NCBI GenBank assembly: GCA_025698895.1
Contig: JAILWO010000001.1
Location: 717,001 to 781,000, forward strand
Length of the DNA: 64,000 nt
Reading direction: 5' to 3'
Source: Rhizobiaceae bacterium
GTDB taxonomy: Bacteria > Pseudomonadota > Alphaproteobacteria > Rhizobiales > Rhizobiaceae
The position numbers and the translations under genes were made by a program. This document shows, in pieces, positions 44,048-54,358 of the stretch. The first letter of the stretch is position 1. Every line of letters begins with the position of its first letter. The notes under the pieces were generated by a model. The model was not told the DNA's origin and did not search any database. It saw nothing but the letters and a program-made list of their open reading frames with translations.

Positions 44048-45040
44048 TCAATTGTCCTCGGTCTTGAGCGGCCGCGACAAAAGCGTCTCGACGGCCTCGC
44101 CAATAGTCAGGCGATGTTCCAGCAGCATCGCGGTCGCGGCGATGATCGGCGCATCGATCCCGTGCTGCCGCGCCAGACGCGCGGCGATACCGGCGGTGGC
44201 AACGCCCTCGGCCAGTTTCAGTCCTTCGAGCGGCGCGCCACGACCAAGCTCGACGCCATAGGCGAAATTGCGCGATTGCGCCGAGGCGCAGGTCAGCATC
44301 AGGTCTCCCAGTCCCGAGAGCCCCATCAGCGTACCGGGCCGCGCGCCCAGCGTGGTAGCAAATCGCCGCAGTTCGACGAAACCCCGCGTGGCGAGCGCGG
44401 CCTGGGCGCTGGCTCCCAGCCCGGCCCCGGACGCCGCACCGACGGCGATGGCGAGCACGTTCTTCAGGGCGCCGCCGGCCTCCACGCCGGCAAGATCGTC
44501 GCTCGAATAGCAGCGGAAACCGGGTCCGGACAGCCGCGCGGCGAGTTTCGCGGCGAGGTCGCCGTCCTCCGACGCCACGGTGACGGCGGTCGGCAGGCCC
44601 CGTGCCACGTCCGCCGCGAAACTCGGTCCCGACAAGGCGGCCAGCGGCACAGCGCCCAGCGTCTCGCGCGCAACGGCGGAGGGGAAGAGGCCGGTCCCCT
44701 TCTCGATGCCCTTGGCGCACAGGACAAGAGGCACATCCGGCGGCAGATACGGCCGGCCCAGTGGCAAAACCGCACGCAGCGTCTGAGCGGGCGTCACCGC
44801 GAGCACGGTTTGAGCCCCTGTCATCGCCTTGGCCATGTCCGTCGTAGCGACGATGCGGTCGTCCAGCGGCACGTCTGGCAGATAGCGTGGGTTGACCCGT
44901 TGCCGGTTGATCGCCTCCACTGTCGCTGCGTCTCGCGCCCAGATCGCCACATCCAGGCCCCCGCGCGCCAGCATCTGCGCAAGCGCCGTTCCCCAGGCTC
45001 CGCCACCCAGCACGGTCGCCTTGCCGGAGGAGGCGGTCAC
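44048..45040 (-). CDS. gpsA: Glycerol-3-phosphate dehydrogenase [NAD(P)+]
   Basis: Makes glycerol-3-phosphate for phospholipid synthesis. The 330-residue protein has the NAD-binding [20 protein letters not shown] (catalytic Lys in this region) and [14 protein letters not shown]. Length and order are normal. Its start overlaps the tsaD stop (ATGA), so the two are coupled. Confidence 0.95.
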   Translation of the reverse strand: MTASSGKATVLGGGAWGTALAQMLARGGLDVAIWARDAATVEAINRQRVNPRYLPDVPLDDRIVATTDMAKAMTGAQTVLAVTPAQTLRAVLPLGRPYLPPDVPLVLCAKGIEKGTGLFPSAVARETLGAVPLAALSGPSFAADVARGLPTAVTVASEDGDLAAKLAARLSGPGFRCYSSDDLAGVEAGGALKNVLAIAVGAASGAGLGASAQAALATRGFVELRRFATTLGARPGTLMGLSGLGDLMLTCASAQSRNFAYGVELGRGAPLEGLKLAEGVATAGIAARLARQHGIDAPIIAATAMLLEHRLTIGEAVETLLSRPLKTEDN

Positions 45041-46143
45041 GCCTTGGCACCCCGCTTGCCGCCACCCACCAGCGGCGCGGCGCGCGCATCGAGCGGCCAG
45101 CGCGAACGCGGCGGCATGTGCATGGCGTCCTCATCCTCCGCCAGACCGGCTGTCAGTCGCTCGATCCCCGCCCAGGCGATCATCACGGCATTGTCCGTGC
45201 AGAGGCGCGGAGGCGGGGCTTCCATGGTGAACCCGTTCTCGCCGCAAAGCCTTTCCAGCCCCGCCCGCAAGGTCCGGTTCGCCGCCACGCCACCCGCCAC
45301 GACAAGCACCGGGTTCTCCTGGTCGGGATAGCGCTCGCGAAAGCGGGTCAGGCTCTTGCCGACCCGCTCCGAAAGCGTGTCCGAAACCGTCTTTTGAAAC
45401 GACGCGCATATGTCGGCGACATCCGCTTCCGCCAGCGGCGCCAGCGATGTCGCCGCCTGACGCACCGAGGTCTTGAGGCCGGAGAAGGAGAAATCCGGCC
45501 GCGCCTCGCCCGAAAGCGGACGCGGGAAGGCGAAGCGGGTCGGGTCGCCCGCCAGCGCCGCCTGCTCCACACTTGGCCCGCCGGGATAGGGCAGTCCCAG
45601 CAGCTTCGCGGTCTTGTCGAAGGCTTCGCCGAGCGCATCGTCGATCGTGGTTGCCCAGCGCTCATAGCGCCCGACACCCTCCACGAGGATCATTTGGGTA
45701 TGTCCGCCCGAAACCAGCAGCAGCAGATAGGGGAAGGACAAACCGGAGGTCAGGCGCGCGGTAAGCGCATGCCCTTCCAGATGATTGACCGCAACAAGCC
45801 TCACGCCCGAGGCCGCCGACAGGGCCTTGGCCGTCATCATGCCGGCGATCAGACCGCCGATCAGTCCCGGTCCCGCCGTCACGGCGATCGCGTCAAGCGC
45901 GGTCAGCTTAGTCGCGGCATCGTCGAGCGCCGCCTCGATCACCCCGTCGAGCGCCTCGACATGGGCGCGCGCCGCGATTTCCGGCACCACCCCGCCGAAG
46001 GCGCTGTGCGCCTCGATCTGGCTGAGCACGATGTCGGACAATACCGTTGCCTTGCCGGCCGCGTCTCGCGCGACCACCGCCGCAGCCGTCTCGTCGCAGC
46101 TCGTCTCGATGCCCAGCACGGTCAGACCGCCATCGCCTGTCAT
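45037..46143 (-). CDS. tsaD: tRNA threonylcarbamoyladenosine biosynthesis protein TsaD
   Basis: Transfers threonylcarbamoyl to A37 of ANN-reading tRNAs, an essential modification. The 368-residue protein has the metal-binding HLEGH (Kae1 motif), the ATPase block [24 protein letters not shown] and VSGGHTQM. A Lys-rich C-terminal tail ends the protein. It is divergent from hemC with a 70-base shared promoter region; this face-to-face pairing is standard in Alphaproteobacteria. Confidence 0.97.
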   Translation of the reverse strand: MTGDGGLTVLGIETSCDETAAAVVARDAAGKATVLSDIVLSQIEAHSAFGGVVPEIAARAHVEALDGVIEAALDDAATKLTALDAIAVTAGPGLIGGLIAGMMTAKALSAASGVRLVAVNHLEGHALTARLTSGLSFPYLLLLVSGGHTQMILVEGVGRYERWATTIDDALGEAFDKTAKLLGLPYPGGPSVEQAALAGDPTRFAFPRPLSGEARPDFSFSGLKTSVRQAATSLAPLAEADVADICASFQKTVSDTLSERVGKSLTRFRERYPDQENPVLVVAGGVAANRTLRAGLERLCGENGFTMEAPPPRLCTDNAVMIAWAGIERLTAGLAEDEDAMHMPPRSRWPLDARAAPLVGGGKRGAKA

Positions 46144-46213
46144 GATTGCCCGACCGCTCCTGGCCCGTTACGACTGTTCGGAAACGTTGGCGGCCTATCA
46201 CGGACTCGACCGC

Positions 46214-47143
46214 ATGCAAACAGATGGTCTGACGATCGGAACCCGCGGCAGCGCCCTCGCGCTGGCCCAGGCCCATGAGACGCGCCGCCGGCTGATGGCC
46301 GCGCACGGCCTTCCCGTGGAAGCGTTTCCGGTCGAGGTGATCTCGACCAGCGGCGACCGCATACAGGATCGTCCGCTCTCGGAGGCCGGCGGCAAGGGCT
46401 TGTTCATCAAGGAGATAGAGGAAGCGCTTCTGGACGGCCGCATCGACATCGCGGTGCATTCGTCCAAGGACATGCCCACCCTCCTGCCCGACGGGCTGGT
46501 CATAGCCGCCTTTCTGGAACGCGAGGACCCGCGCGATGCCTTCATCGGCCGCAGCGCTCCGCGCCTTTCCGAACTGCCCCGGGGCGCGGTGGTCGGTTCG
46601 TCATCGCTGCGTCGCCAGGCGCTGATCCGCAGGCTCAGGCCCGACATCTCTGTCGTCATGTTCCGCGGCAATGTGCAGACACGGCTGCGCAAGCTCGCCG
46701 AAGGCCAGGTCGACGCGACGCTGCTGGCCAATGCAGGACTGAAGCGTCTCGGCATGGCAGACGTGATCACCGAACTGTTGCCGCTGGAGGACTTTCCACC
46801 CGCCCCCGGCCAGGGGGCGATCTGCATCGAAACACGCGCCACGGATGCGCGCGCCATCGGCATGCTGGCGCCGCTGCGTCATGCCGAGACCGAGGCCGCG
46901 CTGGTGTGCGAGCGGGCCTTTCTTGCCTTCCTGGATGGCTCCTGCCGCACGCCCATCGCCGGCTATGCACGCATCGAGGGTGACAGAATCAGCTTTTCGG
47001 GCATGATCCTGTCGCCCGACGGGTCCGAAACGCACCAGATCGGGCAAGAGGGGCGAGCCTTGGACGCAGAGGCGGTTGGCCGCGCGGCCGGCCAGGCTAT
47101 TCGCGAAAAGGCCGGAGCGCGTTTCTTCGAGTCCTGGGATTGA
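46214..47143 (+). CDS. hemC: Hydroxymethylbilane synthase (porphobilinogen deaminase)
   Basis: Joins four porphobilinogen units in heme synthesis. The 309-residue protein has [33 protein letters not shown] (catalytic Asp region) and the dipyrromethane attachment site C244 in DGSCRTPIA. First gene of the hem operon; hemD follows after three bases. Confidence 0.96.
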   Translation: MQTDGLTIGTRGSALALAQAHETRRRLMAAHGLPVEAFPVEVISTSGDRIQDRPLSEAGGKGLFIKEIEEALLDGRIDIAVHSSKDMPTLLPDGLVIAAFLEREDPRDAFIGRSAPRLSELPRGAVVGSSSLRRQALIRRLRPDISVVMFRGNVQTRLRKLAEGQVDATLLANAGLKRLGMADVITELLPLEDFPPAPGQGAICIETRATDARAIGMLAPLRHAETEAALVCERAFLAFLDGSCRTPIAGYARIEGDRISFSGMILSPDGSETHQIGQEGRALDAEAVGRAAGQAIREKAGARFFESWD

Positions 47144-47146
47144 TCC

Positions 47147-47869
47147 GTGCGCGTGCTCGTGACGCGTCCGGAACCGGGAGCATCGCGGACCGCGCGGCGT
47201 CTGGCGGAGGCCGGCCACCAGCCTCTCCTCCTGCCACTGAGTCGAATCGAGCCTTTGCCCGCGCAGCTTGATGCCTTGCCCGACGCGGTGGCCGCCACCA
47301 GCGCCAATGCCCTTCACAACACGCCCGCCGAACTCGTCGAAAAGCTCCGTGACCTGCCGGTATTCGCGGTCGGTGATGCGACCGCGGCGGCGGCGGCGGC
47401 AGCCGGCTTTCACGATGTTCGTTCCGCCGCCGGCGACGCTGCCGCGCTGGCTCGTCTGGTTCGCAGCCATACACCGCCGGTCAGTCGGCTGGCGTGGTTG
47501 TGCGGTCGCCGCCGCAAGCCCGGCTTCGACGAGGCCATGCTCGCCGCAGGCATCGCCGTCGAGATCGTGGCGACCTATGACGTGGTGGATGTGGAACTGG
47601 ATCAGGCGCTGGTCGAGGCTGTCCTGGGAAAGGCGCCTCCCGACACGGCGCTCGTCTATTCCCCGAATGGCGCGCGCGCCTTGCGGCGTCTCGCCGCGCG
47701 GGACGAACAGCTAGCGCGTACCCCATCGATCCTTTGCATCTCGGCCGACGCGGCATTGCCGTTGGAAGGCCTGTTCGGATCCGTAACGATCGCGGAAACG
47801 CCTGACGAAGATGCGATGTTCGATCGCCTTGCGCGCCTGAAGGAACGGGCGGAGCCGGGGCGCGTTTGA
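47147..47869 (+). CDS. hemD: Uroporphyrinogen-III synthase
   Basis: Cyclises hydroxymethylbilane to uroporphyrinogen III. The 240-residue protein is of the poorly conserved HemD fold: VLVTRPEPGASRTARRLAEAGHQPLLLPLSRIEP at the start, LPVFAVGDATAAAAAAAGF and VYSPNGARALRRL later. It begins with GTG three bases after hemC. Identity rests on both the pattern and its place after hemC. Confidence 0.92.
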   Translation: MRVLVTRPEPGASRTARRLAEAGHQPLLLPLSRIEPLPAQLDALPDAVAATSANALHNTPAELVEKLRDLPVFAVGDATAAAAAAAGFHDVRSAAGDAAALARLVRSHTPPVSRLAWLCGRRRKPGFDEAMLAAGIAVEIVATYDVVDVELDQALVEAVLGKAPPDTALVYSPNGARALRRLAARDEQLARTPSILCISADAALPLEGLFGSVTIAETPDEDAMFDRLARLKERAEPGRV

Positions 47870-47966
47870 GGAGTTTCTTGCAAGCCCCGTTTGTGCTCGG
47901 CACTATCTGTCTCTAAACGGACGGCACGGTCCCAACCGTTACCGCTCTTGCGAACCGGAGCCCGCC

Positions 47967-49601
47967 ATGGTGAAGCCGCCGAAAATCCGGCATTCGAAAT
48001 CGAGGAAAGATCCGGTCACCATCGATCTGGACGAGAAGGATGTCGTGCGGGAGCCGGCCCGGTCGCAGGCCGCCAAGGCCGACCCGACCGCGAAGGGAGC
48101 TTCCGCTTCCGGCAGCGCTTCCGCATCCTCTGGCGCGTCGAAGCCGGCCGATGCCACTCCATCGGGAACGACCGCTTCGCCTTCCGCCGAGAGCAAGTCG
48201 ACTTCCGCGCCGTCCGGTCGGCCTTCCACGTCCCCCGGCAAGGAAGAGAGCGCTTCGCCCAGGTCCGAAGCATCGAAAAAACCGGATTCCGCCGCCTCGG
48301 GCTCGGAGACACCGGCTTCCGCCGCGAATCCCGCCGCCGGAAGCCGGACTTTCGGCCGCCAGTCACCATCCGGATCGGGGGCGGGCGCCACGGTTTCGCC
48401 GGGCGCGGACAGGGCGACTGAGAAGGCACCCGGATCGTCCGACTCCAAGCCATCCGGAAGGCCGACGCCATCCGACGCCAAGCCGCGCGGCGGCATATCG
48501 GCGCTGGCCGCCGGCGTGATTGGCGGGGTTATCGCCTTTGGTCTAGCCGCGGGACTTCAGGCGGCGGGGGTGCTTCCCTTCGGAGACGGCAGTTCCGTCG
48601 TCGAGCAGCAGAGCGGCGCGGGAGAGGCGGTCCGCGCCGAGATCGAGGCGCTGCGCGCCGAGGTCGCGCAACTTCAGGACCAATCGACCACAGCATCCGA
48701 GGATGCCGGCTCTGCGGAACTCGCGGCACTGAGCGATCGCATCGACGAGCTCGCCGGCGCGGTCGAGCAATTGCGCAACGCGCCGCCTCCCGCGTCAACC
48801 GAGGGCGCGGCTGGCGACGAGCAGTTCACGGCCCTTTCGGAGCAGGTCGCCTCTCTGGAGAGCTCGCTGTCGGACCTCGCCGCATCGGTCGATCCCTCGG
48901 GGCTGGAATCGCTCCGCGCGACCGTTGCAGAGCTCGGAAGTACGATTGCCGAGCAGCAACAGGCCACCGCCGAGGCGGACGAGGCCCGGTCGGAAGTCGT
49001 TTCCCGGCTGGACTCAATAGAGGAGAGGCTGTCCGCGCTCGACGAGACAGTCGAAGGCCAGCCCCGCATGGCGCGTGCCATCGCCGCCACCGCACTCAAG
49101 GCGGCCGTCGACCGTGGCGATCCGTTCGTGGCCGAACTCGACACCTATGCCGCGGTCGCGCCTGAGCCCGGTCAACTTGAAAAGCTGCGCGCCGTGGCCG
49201 CGAATGGTGTGCCCACACCAGGCGAGATCGAGGCGTCAATGGGCACCGCTGCGCCCGCCATGATCGATGCGGCGCAACCCGTCGATCCGGATGCCGGCGT
49301 CGTGGATCGTCTGGTCTCGAGCGCCCGGTCGCTCGTCTCCGTGCGGCCGATCGGCGCGGTTGAGGGCGACGACGTCCCAGCCATCGTGGCGCGCATGGAG
49401 GCCGCCATCCAAGCCGGCGACTACGAGACGGCACTTGCTGAATACGAGTCGCTGCCGGCAACGGCACAAGCGGCAGGCGCGGATCTGGCCGAAGATGTTC
49501 GTACCCGCATGGAGGCGGATGCGGCTCTCGCCGCGGTCATGTCCGATGCCGTACGGCCGGCCGGTGACGCTTCCGGCGACGCGCCGGCCAACGGAGGCTG
49601 A
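47967..49601 (+). CDS. Mic60/mitofilin-like membrane protein of the heme operon
   Basis: A 544-residue membrane protein homologous in layout to mitochondrial mitofilin. Residues 1-170 are Ala/Ser/Pro/Lys-rich and disordered; one helix (about 178-203, GVIGGVIAFGLAAGLQAAGV) spans the membrane; a coiled coil fills about 215-370; a conserved C-terminal mitofilin-like domain follows (MARAIAATALKAAVDRGDPF onward). Alphaproteobacterial Mic60 genes are known to lie in the hem operon and their products can bend membranes. Its low-complexity N-terminus may vary between strains. Confidence 0.85.
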   Translation: MVKPPKIRHSKSRKDPVTIDLDEKDVVREPARSQAAKADPTAKGASASGSASASSGASKPADATPSGTTASPSAESKSTSAPSGRPSTSPGKEESASPRSEASKKPDSAASGSETPASAANPAAGSRTFGRQSPSGSGAGATVSPGADRATEKAPGSSDSKPSGRPTPSDAKPRGGISALAAGVIGGVIAFGLAAGLQAAGVLPFGDGSSVVEQQSGAGEAVRAEIEALRAEVAQLQDQSTTASEDAGSAELAALSDRIDELAGAVEQLRNAPPPASTEGAAGDEQFTALSEQVASLESSLSDLAASVDPSGLESLRATVAELGSTIAEQQQATAEADEARSEVVSRLDSIEERLSALDETVEGQPRMARAIAATALKAAVDRGDPFVAELDTYAAVAPEPGQLEKLRAVAANGVPTPGEIEASMGTAAPAMIDAAQPVDPDAGVVDRLVSSARSLVSVRPIGAVEGDDVPAIVARMEAAIQAGDYETALAEYESLPATAQAAGADLAEDVRTRMEADAALAAVMSDAVRPAGDASGDAPANGG

Positions 49602-49603
49602 GG

Positions 49604-51475
49604 ATGATCCGCATCCTGTTCTATCTCGCGATCATCTTCGCGCTCGGCATCGGTTTCGCCTGGCTGGCAGACCGTCCCGGCGAGATGGTCGTCACCTTCG
49701 ACGGCTATCAATACACCGTCTCGCTGATGGTCGCGGCCGTTCTGGTCGTGGCGATCGTCGCGGTGGTTATGTTCGCATGGTGGATCATCAAGGGCATCTG
49801 GAACAGTCCCCAGGCGGTGTCGCGCTATTTCCGCGTCCGGCGCCGCGATCGCGGTTATCAGGCCCTTTCGACGGGCATGATCGCGGCAGGCGCCGGCGAC
49901 GCTTCGACCGCCAGACGCCACAAGAAGCAGGCCATGAAGCTGATCAGCGCGGATCAGGAGCCTCTCATTCACCTGCTCGATGCGCAGGCTTCGCTGCTGG
50001 AGGGTGATCACGACGCGGCCCGCTCCAAGTTCGAGGCTATGCTGGACGATCCCGAAATGCGGCTTCTGGGCCTGCGCGGCTTGTTTCTGGAAGCCGAGCG
50101 GCTGGGCGACCGTGACGCGGCCCACCATTATGCGCAAAGAGCGGCCGAGACTGCGCCGCAGCTTCCATGGGCGGCGTCTGCCACACTGGAGGCGCGCACG
50201 AGTCAACATGACTGGGACAGAGCGCTGCGCCTCCTCGAGACCCAGAAATCGACCCGCCAGATCGATCGCGAAGCCGCCGCCCGCCGCAAGGCGGTTCTGT
50301 TGACGGCCAAGGCCATGGATCTTCTCGAATCCGATCCGATGGCCGCCCGCAACGCGGCCACCGAGGCCAATCGCCTCGCACCGGAGCTCGTTCCGGCCGC
50401 GGTGATCGCGGCAAGAGCCCTGTTCCGGCAGGGCGACCTGAAGAAGGGCTCGAAGATCCTCGAAAGTGCATGGAAGCGGACCGCCCATCCCGAGATCGCT
50501 GACGCCTATGTGAACGCACGACCAGGCGACTCCACCCACGACCGCCTTTCCCGCGCCCGGCGACTGCGCTCGCTCCGCCTTAACAATGCCGAGGCCGAAC
50601 TGGTGGTCGCCCACGCCGCGCTGGCCGCCGGCGAGAACGCCGCCGCGCGCAAGCATGCGGAGTCGGCGATCCGAATCGCGCCGAGCGAGGCTGCCTATCT
50701 CCTGATGGCCGACATTGAGGAGGCCGAGACGGGCGACCAGGGACGCGTGCGGCAGTGGCTCGGCAAAGCCATCAAGGCGCCGCCGGATCCGGCCTGGGTC
50801 GCCGACGGCATCGTGGCCGAGCGCTGGGCTCCGGTCTCGCCGGTCACCGGCCGCCTGGATGCCTTCGAGTGGCGCCAGCCGGTCGAGCGTCTGGGCGCGG
50901 TCATTGATCAGGACAACGAGGATTCCCTGTTGCTGCCGCCAGCCGAGCCAGAGCCCGCGCCGAAGCCTGATCTCATCGTCCCCGGCCCGACTCGGACCAC
51001 CGAGGAGACTGCTGGCGCGACGGGCGACAAACCCGGGACGGTCGCGCCGATCGTCGTGGAAGCCGAACCCGCCGTGACCGACTCTCCCGAGGACGACGAA
51101 GACGGCAAGCCGGTCGATCCGGTCGGCGAAAAAACAACCGCCGGGCGTTCCGACCCTGCCGCCGGCGCGGGATCCGCGACAGACGACCACTCCCGAACAC
51201 CTGCCGGAAAACCCTCCCGGGAAGCCGTAAAGGAAGAGGCCGCTGCCCCACTCCCGGCGGCCTCCAAAAAGCCCCCCGAATCCGCGCCCGAGCGTCCGTC
51301 GGGCGGGACGGTGGTCGGCCTTCCCGTTAGGGAGCGCGAGCCGCGCCACGCATCCGGAAACGCCGGGGCCGACGCGCCGCATTCCGACGCAGGCTTCATC
51401 CTGCCCGACGATCCGGGTGTCGACCCGAACGAGGCTGTCGAAGACGAGTCTTCGCGAAAGTTCCGGTTGTTCTGA
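49604..51475 (+). CDS. hemY: HemY N-terminal domain/TPR protein
   Basis: A 623-residue inner-membrane protein with two N-terminal helices (about 4-22 and 44-65), the HemY_N domain, TPR-like helical repeats through about residue 440 and a long disordered Pro/Glu/Ala tail (450-600). It starts two bases after the Mic60 stop. In this operon HemY-type proteins help heme synthesis, but the true biochemical role is unclear and this is not the oxidase of Gram-positive HemY. The tail's charge and Pro content differ from the rest. Confidence 0.88.
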   Translation: MIRILFYLAIIFALGIGFAWLADRPGEMVVTFDGYQYTVSLMVAAVLVVAIVAVVMFAWWIIKGIWNSPQAVSRYFRVRRRDRGYQALSTGMIAAGAGDASTARRHKKQAMKLISADQEPLIHLLDAQASLLEGDHDAARSKFEAMLDDPEMRLLGLRGLFLEAERLGDRDAAHHYAQRAAETAPQLPWAASATLEARTSQHDWDRALRLLETQKSTRQIDREAAARRKAVLLTAKAMDLLESDPMAARNAATEANRLAPELVPAAVIAARALFRQGDLKKGSKILESAWKRTAHPEIADAYVNARPGDSTHDRLSRARRLRSLRLNNAEAELVVAHAALAAGENAAARKHAESAIRIAPSEAAYLLMADIEEAETGDQGRVRQWLGKAIKAPPDPAWVADGIVAERWAPVSPVTGRLDAFEWRQPVERLGAVIDQDNEDSLLLPPAEPEPAPKPDLIVPGPTRTTEETAGATGDKPGTVAPIVVEAEPAVTDSPEDDEDGKPVDPVGEKTTAGRSDPAAGAGSATDDHSRTPAGKPSREAVKEEAAAPLPAASKKPPESAPERPSGGTVVGLPVREREPRHASGNAGADAPHSDAGFILPDDPGVDPNEAVEDESSRKFRLF

Positions 51476-51499
51476 CCGGACGGGTTGCGCTAGCACGTC

Positions 51500-52009
51500 A
51501 TGAATGACTCTCAGGCAACGGGCATGATCGACAGGCTGCTGACCTTTCTGCGCGACCTTCCAGGCGCGCCGCCGGGTAAGCCGGCTTTCGGGCTGGATGA
51601 TCCGCGCGTGGCCGCCGCCGCGCTCCTGTTCCACGTCATGGACGCCGACGGCGTACGCCGCCAGGAGGAGGTCGACAGGCTGCACGAACTTGTCGCCGGG
51701 ACCTGGTCGCTGTCCGGGCGCGAACTCGATTCGGTCATAGAGGCCGGCGAAGAGGCTGACCGGGATGCCGTCGACCTCTACGCCTTCACCAGCGTGCTGA
51801 TGCGCCATCTCGACCATGAAGCACGGCTGAAGTTCATCGGCCTGATGTGGGAAGTCGTCTATGCGGACCGCGAGCGGCACGAGATGGAGGACAATCTGGT
51901 GTGGCGGGTCGCCGAACTCACCGGCATCAGTTCACGCGAGCGCGTTTTGCTCAGGCGCAGTGCAGCCGCGCGCATGGGGGTTGCCGTCTCCGGCGACGAC
52001 GACGATTGA
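51500..52009 (+). CDS. TerB family (tellurite-resistance/DjlA N-domain-like) protein
   Basis: A 169-residue helical protein of the TerB family: DDPRVAAAALLFHVMDADGVRRQEEVDRLHELV then DLYAFTSVLMRHLDHEARLKFIGLMWEVVYADRERHEMEDNLVWRVA; the acidic residues in MDADG and YADRERHEMED match the metal-binding sites of the family (these blocks are quoted in parts). It is probably not a tellurite gene here; single-domain TerB proteins are common. Coupled to the next gene by a TTGA overlap. Confidence 0.85.
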   Translation: MNDSQATGMIDRLLTFLRDLPGAPPGKPAFGLDDPRVAAAALLFHVMDADGVRRQEEVDRLHELVAGTWSLSGRELDSVIEAGEEADRDAVDLYAFTSVLMRHLDHEARLKFIGLMWEVVYADRERHEMEDNLVWRVAELTGISSRERVLLRRSAAARMGVAVSGDDDD

Positions 52010-52740
52010 CCGCAAAGCCGGCAATCATCGCCCGTCCGCGTCCGATCCTGATCGTGCTGCATCAGGAACTCTCCAGTCCCGGCCGCGTCGGCCAGGTTCT
52101 GGTCGCTCACGGTTTCAACCTGGACATCCGGCGTCCGCCGCTCGGCGATCCGCTGCCCGACACGCTGGAGAACCATGCGGGCGCGGTCGTCTTTGGCGGT
52201 CCCATGAGTGCCAACGACCAGGACGAGTTCGTTCGGCGGGAGACGGACTGGCTCGCTGTGCCGCTCAGGGAGGATCGGCCATTCCTGGGGATCTGTCTCG
52301 GCGCGCAGATGCTGGTCAACCATCTCGGCGGCAAGGTGGAAGGTCATCGGGACGGGCTGGTCGAGATCGGCTGGTATCCGCTGAAGGCGACCGACGAGGG
52401 AAAATCCCTGCTGGACTGGCCCGAAATGGTGTACCAGTTCCATCGTGAGGGTTTCTCGCTACCGCGCGACGCAACCTTGCTCGCAACGGCCGAGACCTAT
52501 CCAAACCAGGCCTTCCGCTATGGCGAAAACGCCTGGGGCATCCAGTTCCATGCCGAGTTGACCCGCGTCATGATGCAGCGCTGGGTTGTCCGCGGTGCGC
52601 ACCGCTTCGTGCTGCCGGGCGCACAGCCGGGGCGCGACCACCTCGGCGGGCGGATGATCTGGGACATGCATCTCAAACGTTGGCTCGACGAATTCCTGGC
52701 GCTGGTCTTCGGCCTGTCCGCCGATAGGATAGGGCGATAG
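52006..52740 (+). CDS. Class I glutamine amidotransferase-like protein
   Basis: A 244-residue protein with the glutaminase triad: C97 in GICLGAQML, H182 and E184 in QFHAE. Stand-alone GATase1 proteins of this type resemble GMP synthase-like or YfeJ-like glutamine amidotransferases of unknown substrate. The start TTG at 52006 overlaps the TerB stop (TTGA), implying coupled translation. It is convergent with the MFS gene. Confidence 0.87.
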   Translation: MTAKPAIIARPRPILIVLHQELSSPGRVGQVLVAHGFNLDIRRPPLGDPLPDTLENHAGAVVFGGPMSANDQDEFVRRETDWLAVPLREDRPFLGICLGAQMLVNHLGGKVEGHRDGLVEIGWYPLKATDEGKSLLDWPEMVYQFHREGFSLPRDATLLATAETYPNQAFRYGENAWGIQFHAELTRVMMQRWVVRGAHRFVLPGAQPGRDHLGGRMIWDMHLKRWLDEFLALVFGLSADRIGR

Positions 52741-52741
52741 C

Positions 52742-53998
52742 TCACACCCGCCCGTCAAGCCGACGGGCCCTGCGCAGCGCGGGAAAGATCCAGGCCCACA
52801 TCGCCGCCACGCCGATCGCGCCCACCCCGCCGAAGACGACGGCCGGCACGGTGCCGATCCATGCCGCCATGGCGCCGGCGCGGAATTCGCCCAACTCGTT
52901 GGACGCACCCACGAACACCATGTTGACCGCGTTGACGCGGCCGCGCACCCGATCCGGCGTCCATAGCTGGATCAGCGTCTCGCGCACATAGACGGACACC
53001 ATGTCGGCCGCGCCGAGGCAAGCGAGCGCGGCGATCGACAACCAGGGGATCGTCGATACGCCGAACACGATGGTGAAGACGCCGAACAGCCCGACGAAGA
53101 AGAACATGATCAGGCCGGCATGGTCCTTGATCGGATGACCGGCAAGCCACATCGCAACGAAGATCGCGCCCATGCCCGGAGCGGCGCGCAGCAGGCCGAG
53201 GCCCCAGGGGCCGAGTTCCAGGATGTCGCGCGCATAGACCGGCAGCAGCGCCACCGCACCGCCCAGCAGCACCGCGAACAGGTCCATTGAGATCGCCCCC
53301 AGAACGATCTTTTCCGACCAGATGTAGCGGAAGCCGGCGAACAGCGTCTCCAGCGTCGGCTTGTCCACCTCGCTCTTCTGTGGCGGCTTCGGCAAAGAAA
53401 GGATCAGCACCGTCGCGCCGGCCATGAACAGAGCCGCCACCGAATAGGCCACCGCCGCGCCCAGTCCGTAGAGCAAGCCGCCGGCGACCGGGCCTACGAT
53501 CGTGGCCGTCTGCCAGGCGGACGAATTCCACGCCACGGCATTGGCGAAGTCCTTCGGCGGCACGAGATTGGCGACCAGCGAGGCGGCCGCAGGCCCTAGG
53601 AAGGCGCGCGCGACACCGAATACCAGCAGAACCGTAAAGACAGGACCGGGGCCAGACAGGCCACGCAACGTCAGCACGATCAGTGCGGCCGCGCAGGCGG
53701 CTTCGAAGGCCGTCGATACGCCCATCACCAGCCGCCGGCCGAAGCGGTCGGCGGTCGCACCGGTGACCAGCACGAGAAGCAATGCTGGCGCGAACTGGAT
53801 CAGGCCGACATAGCCGAGGTCCATCGGATCGCGGGTCAGATCGTAGATCTGCCATCCGACCGCGACCGAGACGATCTGCGTCGCGAAGGTGGCGAGGAAC
53901 CGCGACACCCAGTAGCGCAGGAACGGACCGTGGCGAAAGGCGGCGTATCGGTCGTCCGCGCTTTCGTCGGCGCTCATATCGGTGTTCGCGGATTCCAT
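52742..53998 (-). CDS. MFS transporter (enterobactin/EntS-like)
   Basis: A 418-residue major facilitator protein with twelve predicted helices and the motif-A-like GATADRFGRRLVMG between helices 2 and 3. It matches the MFS_3 or EntS-like group, often annotated as multidrug or siderophore exporters. A short acidic N-terminus precedes helix 1; ATG 53977 is an alternative start. The substrate is unknown. Confidence 0.9.
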   Translation of the reverse strand: MESANTDMSADESADDRYAAFRHGPFLRYWVSRFLATFATQIVSVAVGWQIYDLTRDPMDLGYVGLIQFAPALLLVLVTGATADRFGRRLVMGVSTAFEAACAAALIVLTLRGLSGPGPVFTVLLVFGVARAFLGPAAASLVANLVPPKDFANAVAWNSSAWQTATIVGPVAGGLLYGLGAAVAYSVAALFMAGATVLILSLPKPPQKSEVDKPTLETLFAGFRYIWSEKIVLGAISMDLFAVLLGGAVALLPVYARDILELGPWGLGLLRAAPGMGAIFVAMWLAGHPIKDHAGLIMFFFVGLFGVFTIVFGVSTIPWLSIAALACLGAADMVSVYVRETLIQLWTPDRVRGRVNAVNMVFVGASNELGEFRAGAMAAWIGTVPAVVFGGVGAIGVAAMWAWIFPALRRARRLDGRV

Positions 53999-54100
53999 GG
54001 CTGACCGGCTGCTGGGCCGGACGCGCCGGCAACGAGGCCCTCTACATCAAGGCAGCGGAACGCGAAGTGGGAAATCCGCTCTGGAACAATGCAATCCTGG

Positions 54101-54358
54101 TCACAGGAAGCTGATTATCGACGCCGCGATCAGCAGGATGCAGACCACCAGCAGTCCGAGATAGATCCTCGGCCGGTCGAACAGAACCGCCGGTGCGCAT
54201 CCCCACGCGACGGCGGAGGCGGCGAAGGCGTAAAGGAATCCGGTTTCGTTGCCGGCCATCAGGTTTGCCGCCATCAGGCCTCCGATCGTCAGCGCGCCGA
54301 AGACCACGATGAGCAGCGCCGCGTAGAACTCTCTTGTGTCCATCTCGGGCAAATCCAT
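54101..54358 (-). CDS. Small membrane protein of unknown function
   Basis: An 85-residue protein with three predicted helices (about 12-32, 40-58, 66-84): YAALLIVVFGALTIGG, FLYAFAASAVAWGCAP and IYLGLLVVCILLIAASII. It has no recognised family. The next gene on its strand is the MFS transporter, whose start lies 103 bases after the stop of this gene, so they could be on one mRNA. A start five codons later (MDTREF) is possible. Confidence 0.6.
   Translation of the reverse strand: MDLPEMDTREFYAALLIVVFGALTIGGLMAANLMAGNETGFLYAFAASAVAWGCAPAVLFDRPRIYLGLLVVCILLIAASIISFL

Noticed and set aside
49421-51880. An 819-codon minus-strand frame opposite hemY
   Set aside because: It is antisense to a clear HemY gene and has the composition of a shadow frame.
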